Below, one piece after another: positions 37,156-44,584 of a DNA stretch of 64,000 nucleotides (positions are counted from its first letter, which is position 1; each line of letters begins with the position of its first letter). The stretch comes from an uncultured Prevotella sp. Lineage in GTDB: Bacteria > Bacteroidota > Bacteroidia > Bacteroidales > Bacteroidaceae. Location: NCBI GenBank assembly GCA_946548065.1, contig CAMNPM010000001.1, positions 53,533 to 117,532 on the forward strand. Reading direction: 5' to 3'. Under the pieces are notes generated by a model, which was given only the letters and a program-made list of their open reading frames with translations, made no database searches and had not been told where the DNA came from. The translations under genes and the position numbers were made by a program.

Positions 37156-37183
37156 ACAAACACTAAGAAAAAACGTTCATTGC
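37156..37183 (-). promoter_or_regulatory. Operator-like element matching the SusC promoter element
   Basis: On the plus strand 37162-37181 agrees at 18 of 20 positions with 23270-23289 (core CTAAGAAAAA, then CGTTCA). The minus-strand GAACG ends 53 bp before the -7 box, exactly as at the SusC promoter. Only one copy is present here, against two inverted copies there. Confidence 0.65.
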
Positions 37184-37264
37184 AACAAAATTAGCATCAT
37201 TTGTAACAGCGACAGCCCTGTCAGGTCGCAAAAACCGGCAACCGACCGGCAAGGCACAAAAAAG

Positions 37265-37295
37265 AAGGAACGGTTGCATCGCGCAACCGTTCCTT
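37265..37295 (-). terminator. Terminator of the first LruC-like lipoprotein gene
   Basis: AAGGAACGGTTGC (37265-37277) pairs perfectly with GCAACCGTTCCTT (37283-37295) around a 5-nt loop. In the minus direction it is followed by a T run, so it ends the gene at 37335. Confidence 0.85.
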
Positions 37296-37334
37296 TCCTG
37301 TTATATACTTAAATACTCAGTATTTGATGTCGGA

Positions 37335-39428
37335 TTACCACCATTTCGATTTAAAGTTTGCTTTGCTTACCCAGTCAAGGAAAAGAGGATACTCATCCTT
37401 GATGCTCTTGCGCTCAGGAAGAATCTGGAAAGTCTGGTCGACAGCCAGCTTACAAGCGGGTTCTCCCTTCACTGCAGTTAATGTCTGCCAGGTGCCATCC
37501 TTGTAAACTTCAAGTTTAATCTTGTCGTTTGCCTCCTCAGGGCTGTTGATGTTCTGGTTGAAACCGGAAATCTCAACAATGGGTTTTGTAGGACCAGCCT
37601 TAGTGTTCACCATCTCGTTCAAACCAACACCGAACAGCTTGTGAGTCTCCCAATCGTCGTTGCCGTTGATGCGCAGGGGCAGTATACCGCCGGCAGCAAC
37701 CAGCCATACCGTTGCGGGGCTACCATACTTCACATCGAGTACAATATCGTTGAAGTCGAAGTCAGAAGCATGCGCAGCACTCAGGTCCTCAGCAATGATA
37801 CGGATGTCGGCCGTAGGATTCGGGGGAGTAATAGAAGGAACATCAGCTGTAAAGCCAGGAGTACATCCGCTCTCACCCTTTACGAAGTCATCGTCCTTTG
37901 GAATAAACTCAGTGGAACCCTCAGTCACCTTCGTCACGTTGCCCGTGCCACCACTGGTACAGTTAGCAACAATATGGAAGAACTTATAGTCAGCAGTTGA
38001 AGTCTCACCAGCCTGATAGCCATTACCATCAGGAACATTAGTCCAAGTGCTGGCCTTCACATAGATGTTGTTCTCGAAGTAGCCGCCTGTCTGAGGAGCA
38101 TCCTGTTCCCAGTTCAGGTAGACAATCTTGTCGGTAATCTCCAGAGCAGCATACTCTGTTCCGGTAGGACCGCTCCAGCTGGTGCCATTGTTGTACAGCG
38201 TGGCGCACTTAATCAGGGCACCGCCAGCCAGACTAACATAAGTAGGCTCGCTTGTACCATCAGCACTGCTGCTGAACATCAGCTGACCATCAACAACAAG
38301 AGCTGAACCATTGATGCCCTCGTAGTTGCGGATACGTGCATTGTTCTTTACATAGAACTGGCAACCGTTGTAGATACGGATGTTAGCAGAACTACCTGTC
38401 TCGTTAATGCTTATCACGCTGTGGTTGTAGTAGCGGCTGTTGCCAGCACCACCGTCCATCTTGTTTGCCTTCAGTGTGCCGTAGTTGTAGAAGTTACCAC
38501 CATTGTTGTTAAACGTACCAACGTTGATAGTACCCCAGTTACCGCTCAGCAGGCTATTGTCAGTACCATTGTGGAATGCCACTGTACCAGCACCGGAAAT
38601 CTCACCGCCAGGGAGGACAACAATCTGAGCCTCGTTGACACTGCTCAGTGTCTTGCCTTCAGCAACAACAATCTTACCACCACGAGCAACAATAATCTTG
38701 CCTAAGCTACCAATGCGCTGATCTTCATTGAGGTTCCAAGTTCCAGTCACAACAATTGTGCGCTCTGCACCCGGATACGACGATCCTTCAGAAGCTGCCA
38801 CGCCAATTTGACCATTCCAAGTGCCAGTAATCTTAAAGTTAGTAACCCAACTGCTTTCTACTCCCCAGTAGTCTAATCCCATATAGTTAGTCAGTCTCTG
38901 AAGAGCTAACATGGCATTTTCTGAGTCTTCGACAGCAGGCATACTGTATACATTTTTATCCCAATAATATTGTAACAGAGGCTTAATATTATCTGTATAC
39001 CAATTTTTATCCTCTTGTGTTACACCATTTTGACCAACGCCCCACTCATAATTATTCATCAAAGTTTGAATACGTGAGTTTTGTTTAGGAGACCACAAAG
39101 TCTGGCTATTAAAATTAGCCGTTGTAGAAGTCGGCTCCTTAGCCGTTGTCAGATAGTTAGCCACCCACGTCTCATCATAGGGCTGAGAAGCCTCAAGAAC
39201 AGCAGGTGCAGCTTGGCTGCGAGTGAAGAAACTGGCAGCACGAGAGTAAGCTCCACTGCTGAAGCCCCAGGTCTGGTTAGAGGCAATGGATCCACCTACA
39301 TATTTAAGGAACGCATCGTCATACTTCATTTTGTCTAGCTCTGCTTTCGACATTGACACGTCCTCTGTCTTCGAGCAGCTGGTAAATACCATCGCGGCGG
39401 CTGCTGCAAACATCAAATACTTTTTCAT
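37335..39428 (-). CDS. LruC/DUF4842-domain surface lipoprotein
   Basis: 697 residues. Lipobox near MVFTSC, then CSKTEDVSMSK. The middle (about 215-420) is repetitive and beta-rich: GTWNLNEDQRIG, KIIVARGGKIVVAEGK, VVLPGGEISGAGTV and GGNFYNYGTLKAN, suggesting a solenoid or right-handed helix. The C-terminal ~180 residues contain the acidic ASDFDFNDIVLDVKYG motif and the LruC/DUF4842-like fold. It is paralogous to the gene at 41230-43596, and the function is unknown. It has its own promoter and terminator. Confidence 0.78.
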   Translation of the reverse strand: MKKYLMFAAAAAMVFTSCSKTEDVSMSKAELDKMKYDDAFLKYVGGSIASNQTWGFSSGAYSRAASFFTRSQAAPAVLEASQPYDETWVANYLTTAKEPTSTTANFNSQTLWSPKQNSRIQTLMNNYEWGVGQNGVTQEDKNWYTDNIKPLLQYYWDKNVYSMPAVEDSENAMLALQRLTNYMGLDYWGVESSWVTNFKITGTWNGQIGVAASEGSSYPGAERTIVVTGTWNLNEDQRIGSLGKIIVARGGKIVVAEGKTLSSVNEAQIVVLPGGEISGAGTVAFHNGTDNSLLSGNWGTINVGTFNNNGGNFYNYGTLKANKMDGGAGNSRYYNHSVISINETGSSANIRIYNGCQFYVKNNARIRNYEGINGSALVVDGQLMFSSSADGTSEPTYVSLAGGALIKCATLYNNGTSWSGPTGTEYAALEITDKIVYLNWEQDAPQTGGYFENNIYVKASTWTNVPDGNGYQAGETSTADYKFFHIVANCTSGGTGNVTKVTEGSTEFIPKDDDFVKGESGCTPGFTADVPSITPPNPTADIRIIAEDLSAAHASDFDFNDIVLDVKYGSPATVWLVAAGGILPLRINGNDDWETHKLFGVGLNEMVNTKAGPTKPIVEISGFNQNINSPEEANDKIKLEVYKDGTWQTLTAVKGEPACKLAVDQTFQILPERKSIKDEYPLFLDWVSKANFKSKWW

Positions 39429-39481
39429 ACGATTCTCGTTTTTAAAAGTTAATAATCTTTTCTTTTTGCTTGTTTTGGTTG

Positions 39482-39489
39482 CAAAGATA
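39482..39489 (-). promoter_or_regulatory. -7 box of the LruC-like gene at 37335-39428
   Basis: TATCTTTG on the minus strand, 53 nt from the start codon. Confidence 0.6.
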
Positions 39490-39706
39490 CATAATATAAT
39501 ATAAAGTTATTCTACTTTCAGTGTTAATAATAGTTAAATACGTGGTAAACAATGTTTCATGTCATAGCATTTGTAGATAAAAAAAGGAGATTACAAGGCG
39601 TATTTGTAAGGACGAAAGGGCGGGATGACGCGAGCGTAGTACGTTAATTTTTTCAAAAAAGCAACGAAAAGATTTATGACAAGTGCCTTTTCTCATTACC
39701 TTTTTG

Positions 39707-39714
39707 TAACTTTA
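39707..39714 (+). promoter_or_regulatory. Weak -7 box candidate for the gene at 39733
   Basis: TAACTTTA differs from TAnnTTTG at the last base; it is 18 nt before the ATG. Confidence 0.35.
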
Positions 39715-39732
39715 CAGCCAAAATAAATCATA

Positions 39733-41004
39733 ATGAAGATGAAACAGAACCACATTACCTTATTATTATTATGTACTGGTGCGCTGCTGACAGCCACCTC
39801 GTGCAAGAAAGACCTCTTCGACGAAGAGATCTACAATACTGCCGTGGCTTATAATTTTATGATAGACAATGCCGACCCTGACCACGACTGGTGCCTCACG
39901 CACTATAGTGCGACCACCATCCGCAAGTCGGACAACATCGTGAACAGAGTGCAGCTGCTCGACGCTAACCCCTATGTCACCGCCGATGCACAGATTGTTG
40001 CCGAAAGTATGGTGTTCGGAAGTGGAGAGCGGCTGGCTTATACCGTACCGGTCACCAACACGTCGCTTTTCCTCGTGGGATACGATGCTTACGGCAACGA
40101 CCTGGGCTATATCAGCGTGCCTTTCGCCACTCCCTCGCTAAGCGTCTCGGCCGACGACTTCCTGAAGCCCGGCGCCATTAAAACTCCTACCTATCAGAAG
40201 TTTACCTATATCTATGAAAGCGACTTCCCAATACCTGGCGATTTCGACTACAACGATATGGTGCTGCGCATCAGCAAGAAGCATCCCGAGCTGGGCAATA
40301 TGTTTGTGGTAGACCTGACGGTGACGCTGGAGGCTTGCGGTGCCGACGAGGTGTATGGCGCTGCCATCCAGCTGGTAGGCATCAACTATGATGACATCAC
40401 AAAGGTCGAGATAGTCGACGGACAGGCAATGGATACGGGCTATCCGCTGAGTCGTACGTTCACCTCGGGCGATGTGCTGACTCGCGGTAGGCAGGGCGAG
40501 GCGGTCATCAACCTCTTCGAGTCGGCTCAGTGGGCCTTGGGCAGGACGACCGACGAGCTGGGCGACATTGCCGTAATACACTATAACGTGTCGCGCAACA
40601 CCTCAGAGAAGTCGAAGGTGGTGGCTCCCGTCACCACTACCTATCGCATCAGGTTCAAGGATAGCGATGTGGCGCATAGCATGACCTTCGACCGCATCGA
40701 TCCCTTCATCATCCATCAGAGCAGCAGCGGTGGCATCTGGGAGGTACATACCTTTGCCCATAAGTTCGACGCTACGTTGCAGAACATCAATACTGAGGCC
40801 TATCGCAAGAATAATGTCAGCTGGTCGCTCATCATTCCTATGGCCGACTTCCGCTATACCCGCTACGGCATGCCCTTGGGCTCATACAACAGCGACAACG
40901 GTGAGGTGTTTGGTGCTTACGACGGCTTTACCGGATGGATGAGAAACCGCTTGACCAATCGCGACTGGTATCGCACCGTCACACTTCCACAACTGGTTTA
41001 TTAA
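39733..41004 (+). CDS. LruC-domain lipoprotein
   Basis: 423 residues. Lipobox near LTATSC (Cys24), then KKDLFDEEIYN. An N-terminal beta domain of about 120 residues ends in VPFATPSLSVSADDFLKPG, and the LruC/DUF4842-like domain follows with YESDFPIPGDFDYNDMVLRI, VDLTVTLEACGADEVYGAAI and later PFIIHQSSSGGIWEVH. It is shorter than its neighbours and lacks their repetitive middle. A start at the second Met, two codons later, is equally possible. It faces the gene at 41230 convergently. Function is unknown. Confidence 0.78.
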   Translation: MKMKQNHITLLLLCTGALLTATSCKKDLFDEEIYNTAVAYNFMIDNADPDHDWCLTHYSATTIRKSDNIVNRVQLLDANPYVTADAQIVAESMVFGSGERLAYTVPVTNTSLFLVGYDAYGNDLGYISVPFATPSLSVSADDFLKPGAIKTPTYQKFTYIYESDFPIPGDFDYNDMVLRISKKHPELGNMFVVDLTVTLEACGADEVYGAAIQLVGINYDDITKVEIVDGQAMDTGYPLSRTFTSGDVLTRGRQGEAVINLFESAQWALGRTTDELGDIAVIHYNVSRNTSEKSKVVAPVTTTYRIRFKDSDVAHSMTFDRIDPFIIHQSSSGGIWEVHTFAHKFDATLQNINTEAYRKNNVSWSLIIPMADFRYTRYGMPLGSYNSDNGEVFGAYDGFTGWMRNRLTNRDWYRTVTLPQLVY

Positions 41005-41028
41005 GCGAGAAAAGGGGCTGAAAAACGT

Positions 41029-41148
41029 GAGTTAACTCAAAAGTACTTGCGAGTTAACTCATTCGACGAATCGAGTTAACTCATGCGATAATTTGAGTTA
41101 ACTCGTCCCACAACAAGAGTTGGCTCAGGCCATGACTATAGTTGGCAC
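41029..41148. repeat. Array of 10-bp palindromes at 22-bp period with variable spacers
   Basis: GAGTTAACTC occurs at 41029, 41051, 41073 and 41095, each exactly 22 bp apart. It decays to GAGTTGGCTC at 41117 and TAGTTGGCAC at 41139. The 12-bp spacers between differ. The array lies between the converging stops of two LruC-like genes. Confidence 0.92.
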
Positions 41149-41161
41149 GAGCCACAAAATA

Positions 41162-41194
41162 AAAGGGATGCCTGCATCGCGCGGACATCCCTTT
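41162..41194. terminator. Bidirectional terminator between two LruC-like genes
   Basis: AAAGGGATG (41162-41170) pairs with CATCCCTTT (41186-41194). The loop contains TGCATCGCGC, also present in the hairpin at 37265-37295. Confidence 0.8.
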
Positions 41195-41229
41195 CTGGTT
41201 GGTATTATAGAAGTATTTGAATTTCTTTC

Positions 41230-43596
41230 TTATTCAGTCATCTGGTAGGTGGTGCCAGAGGCTGGCGACTGCTCGTACCAATTGCTGTAGGTAGCTGGTG
41301 AACGTGCGAAATCCTTGAAGCTGGAATAGGCATCCACGATGCAAGTCCATTCCGTTGGCCATTCCCACAGGCCCTCTACTACGATGCCGAAGGGGGCAGA
41401 CGATTGGCCTACCTTCTCCGTCTGCCAAATTGGGTTGTTAGAGCCTACATGGATTTCGTTATCGCCGGCTTTAATCCAGAAGTCAAGCTCTGGGACGGTT
41501 TTGCTGGCCAACTTGTCATATTCTCGCTCGATAGGTACACCGTTCTGGAACTTGTCGTTGCTGGTATCGCCTGTATTGAGGAACTTTCCTCTGGTACCAC
41601 CCAGCAGGTTGTGTACCTCGCTGCCGCCGAAGATAAGGTTGCCGTTATAGCCTACGTACAGATCCATTCCTGCACCGGTGGCCATCAGCTTGACGTGTAC
41701 CTTAGTAGCATCGTCTGGGTCTTCCCATACTCGCAGCACCACATCGTTCATGTCGTAGTCGCCCATGAAGGTATCCTCGAAGGCAAAGGTATAGATGGTT
41801 GGTGTCGGCGTAATGTCTGGTACGCTGACAAAACCACCACCGCAGCCCTTCTCGTCCTTTTCTACCGAATACGAAGGCGACGTGCCATAGATACAGGTAG
41901 CGCGGCTCTCTGTAACATCGCTGGCATAGAACTTTCCTGTACTCTTGGCATACAACCCACCTGGAGAAACTTCATACCAGCCGCCATTGACATTGGGGTC
42001 ACCATCGCTAGCCTTTACTGCATCGTGCCATTCGTAGTTATTAGAATCAATGCCATAACATTGTTGTCCGTTGAAATATTGGTAAATCAGCTGAGCCTGG
42101 CGGTAGCCAGCGTGATTCGTATTCAGCCATCCTATTGCCTGACCGTTAGCTCCGTACGCTTGATTGATGGCCTCTGTTGTTGTCCAGCCAGAGGGTACTA
42201 TCAGCTCTATGTTGTCCAGCATGTAAGTTGTACCCTCTTTGTTTTCAGTTGTGTTCACATAGCTGCAATCGTTGATTTTGAAGATGGCTCGGTTGATGGT
42301 ACTGCCGATAGGACCCCAGACACCGAAGTTGTTTACGGAGAGGCTGCCTTTGCAGTTCATATATGCTGCATTACCCATATAGAGTACGATACCTCCGTCG
42401 TTGCTGCCTTCTAACTTCAGCGAGCCGCACTCGATATAGCTGCCATCGTCCATCTTCGACGACTTTCTTAGTTCCAGCTGGCCAGTCACATACATGCTAC
42501 AAGCATTCTCTACCGACATGCCTGCTCCGCCAACGCTCGACAGATAGGCAGTGCCCATGTTGATGAGCTTGCTGGGTGAGCCAGTGGTTCCGGCAGGACC
42601 AATCAGGGCAGGTTGGGTACCGCTTTGAGAGCCGATAGTACCGGAGTTATAGAGCACACCGCCATTGATATTGATGTTGGCTACGTCGATAGTGCCGGCA
42701 TTATGGCAGAAGGTCTCGGTGCCGTTGGCAAATTCCAGTTCGCCTTCGCCAGTTATCTTGCCGCCTGGCATCACGTAGATCATGCCCGTGGTGCCTGCTT
42801 CATTGTTGGCATTGGTGACAAGCTTGCCTTTTGAGCCGATATTGATAGTGCCGGTGGGTCCCACCACGACAACACTGCCGCCGGTTACTCTTTGCTCTTC
42901 GTTAATGCCCCAGGTGCCAGTGACATATACCGACTGACCGGCATACGACTGGATACGGGCTATCGTGCCGTTATATACGTTGGAAATCTTCAGCTTCACC
43001 GGGCTGCCGTCACCCTGGTTGACAACGGTGGTACCATTGGTATTGAAGCTTTTATCCATCTCGATGAGATTGCCCGTGGTATAGGCCGACAAGTCGGGCA
43101 TGGCCTGTGTGGTGACGCTCCAGCGGTTGCCGGTGGATGCAGCACGTCTGGCTGCGTTGCTGGTAGTATTCTCGCCAAACGAGACGCTGGTGCCGCTCAT
43201 CTTCACGGGGAACGACTTGCAGATGGCATGGTTGTTCTTGTCGTAGCAGGCTGCATACAACAGTGCTGCGGCAATAGGACGGGCCACGGTCATCGTCACC
43301 GTCTGGCCAGACGTAATGGTGGCGCGGCCGATAAAGTTGACTTGGCCATTCAGCAATGGCTCTTTCACGGAAATGTACACCGTGTAGTCTGCACCATAGT
43401 CCAGATTCACGCTTACATTGATGTCGGTGTTTACCGTAGTTTTCCAGTTTTGGTTCGGATCAATAGTCACGCCGAGGGCTTTCTCGGCATTGGCCGTGTA
43501 GTCGGTGGCGTTAAGCTCGACTTCCTTCGAACAGCTGCCCATCATCAGGCCAAGAGCCAATACGCCCATACTGTTCATCAAATACTTCTTCTTCAT
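41230..43596 (-). CDS. LruC/DUF4842-domain surface lipoprotein, paralogue of 37335-39428
   Basis: 788 residues. Lipobox LMMGSC (Cys22), then SKEVELNATDY. An N-terminal beta domain (about 50-140) precedes the repetitive beta-rich middle (GTWGINEEQRVTGG, GTINIGSKGKLV, MYVMPGGKITGEGELEF-like, GGVLYNSGTIGSQSG), which matches the paralogue's GTWNLNEDQR and PGGEISGAG segments. The C-terminus has FEDTFMGDYDMNDVVLRVWED and LDFWIKAGDNEIHVGS. Probably surface-exposed; adhesion or matrix functions are possible but not shown. Confidence 0.78.
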   Translation of the reverse strand: MKKKYLMNSMGVLALGLMMGSCSKEVELNATDYTANAEKALGVTIDPNQNWKTTVNTDINVSVNLDYGADYTVYISVKEPLLNGQVNFIGRATITSGQTVTMTVARPIAAALLYAACYDKNNHAICKSFPVKMSGTSVSFGENTTSNAARRAASTGNRWSVTTQAMPDLSAYTTGNLIEMDKSFNTNGTTVVNQGDGSPVKLKISNVYNGTIARIQSYAGQSVYVTGTWGINEEQRVTGGSVVVVGPTGTINIGSKGKLVTNANNEAGTTGMIYVMPGGKITGEGELEFANGTETFCHNAGTIDVANININGGVLYNSGTIGSQSGTQPALIGPAGTTGSPSKLINMGTAYLSSVGGAGMSVENACSMYVTGQLELRKSSKMDDGSYIECGSLKLEGSNDGGIVLYMGNAAYMNCKGSLSVNNFGVWGPIGSTINRAIFKINDCSYVNTTENKEGTTYMLDNIELIVPSGWTTTEAINQAYGANGQAIGWLNTNHAGYRQAQLIYQYFNGQQCYGIDSNNYEWHDAVKASDGDPNVNGGWYEVSPGGLYAKSTGKFYASDVTESRATCIYGTSPSYSVEKDEKGCGGGFVSVPDITPTPTIYTFAFEDTFMGDYDMNDVVLRVWEDPDDATKVHVKLMATGAGMDLYVGYNGNLIFGGSEVHNLLGGTRGKFLNTGDTSNDKFQNGVPIEREYDKLASKTVPELDFWIKAGDNEIHVGSNNPIWQTEKVGQSSAPFGIVVEGLWEWPTEWTCIVDAYSSFKDFARSPATYSNWYEQSPASGTTYQMTE

Positions 43597-43639
43597 AGTT
43601 TTGAGCTCAATTAAATTACTAAATTTCGAAATGATGCTG

Positions 43640-43647
43640 CAAAGATA
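43640..43647 (-). promoter_or_regulatory. -7 box of the LruC-like gene at 41230-43596
   Basis: TATCTTTG on the minus strand, 43 nt from the start codon. Confidence 0.6.
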
Positions 43648-43773
43648 GGAGATTTTTTTTATATTTCAAAGATTTTTCCACTTAATTTAATAAAAAAGCA
43701 TAAAATGCTTTGACCTTAGCGATGCCTCAGTATAAATCTGCACTGCAGTGGAAATAAATGGCGTGAGTTTCTT

Positions 43774-44583
43774 TTATCCGATACGGAAGCGGATATAGGT
43801 ACGGTCGTCGTAGTGGGTGCATCCTTGGCGCACTCCCTTGGTTCCTTTGTTGACCTTATAGCATAGCGGGTCGGCCAGCAGGAGCTCGTTCAGGCGGGCT
43901 TCGCTCTCCGTCAGTGTGGCATACAGCTCAGGGTAGCCGTCTGAAGCCAGCACTACCTCAGAGCCTGATGGCACATCCGTCACGGCGATGCTCTTCACCT
44001 GTCCTCGGCTGGAGAAGACGGCATAGCCGTATTCATCGTCTGTGTTTTCCAGCTGTTGTTGCAGCCGGAGGTGTTCCACTATCATTTCGCGACCCAAGTC
44101 GTGCTTCAGCAGGCTTTCCTCCGTATAGCCCTTCTGTAGCAGCATGTGGATGGACAGACTCCTGGTTTCCGCGAGGACGGCATCCACCTTCTTGGCATAG
44201 GTATAGTGCTTTCCGTTGAGCAGGAACTGACAGTCGCCCACGGCCCAGACTTGCTGTCGGCGGCTGCTGTAGATAACGGCTGAGGCGCAGAGGTGTACCC
44301 CCTGCGCCTCAAGGCTGTAAGTATTCTCATAGTTCTGCAACTCGGCCTGTATACGGCTCACGGCGGTCTCGGCATCCATCTCAGGAGCCACGATGCCGCT
44401 GGTCAGACAGTTGGCTATCAGCTCTGCGGCCATCTTGCCACCGGTCAGCGAGCGAAAGGTCTTCGATGTAGAGCTGGTGGCTCCGTCGATGACGGCGATA
44501 AAGGCATCGCTCACTACCAGCTGGTCTTCGCAGTCGTCCTGACGGCCGGTTTTAGAACTACAAAGTGATTCTATGATTTCCAC
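43774..44583 (-). CDS. PPM (PP2C-like) protein phosphatase domain protein
   Basis: 269 residues from a GTG start that lies one base after the pnp stop, so translation is probably coupled. The frame is open upstream only because it overlaps pnp. PP2C-like motifs are RQDDCEDQLVV and FIAVIDGATS near the start (metal Asp residues), QQVWAVGDCQFLLNG, and EVVLASDGYPEL followed by a C-terminal YDDRTYIRF. The family dephosphorylates Ser/Thr; no partner kinase is near. Sequence is divergent, so a different PPM-fold activity is possible. Confidence 0.72.
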   Translation of the reverse strand: MEIIESLCSSKTGRQDDCEDQLVVSDAFIAVIDGATSSTSKTFRSLTGGKMAAELIANCLTSGIVAPEMDAETAVSRIQAELQNYENTYSLEAQGVHLCASAVIYSSRRQQVWAVGDCQFLLNGKHYTYAKKVDAVLAETRSLSIHMLLQKGYTEESLLKHDLGREMIVEHLRLQQQLENTDDEYGYAVFSSRGQVKSIAVTDVPSGSEVVLASDGYPELYATLTESEARLNELLLADPLCYKVNKGTKGVRQGCTHYDDRTYIRFRIG

Positions 44584-44584
44584 A

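Larger units (their letters stand above)
39429..39732. other. 304-bp divergent intergenic region between two LruC-like genes
   Basis: AT-rich. It holds the -7 box at 39482-39489 for the minus gene and a weaker one near 39707 for the plus gene. I see no open frame of substance, tRNA or repeat; a GC-richer patch around 39596-39640 shows no clear fold. Confidence 0.6.

Noticed and set aside
39596..39640. GC-richer patch in the AT-rich intergenic region as a possible small RNA or tRNA
   Set aside because: I could not fold it into a cloverleaf or find a convincing hairpin and terminator.
41029..41148. Possible CRISPR array (regular repeats with unique spacers)
   Set aside because: The repeat is only 10 bp, the spacer only 12 bp, and no cas gene lies in the window. 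Both sizes are far below CRISPR values.
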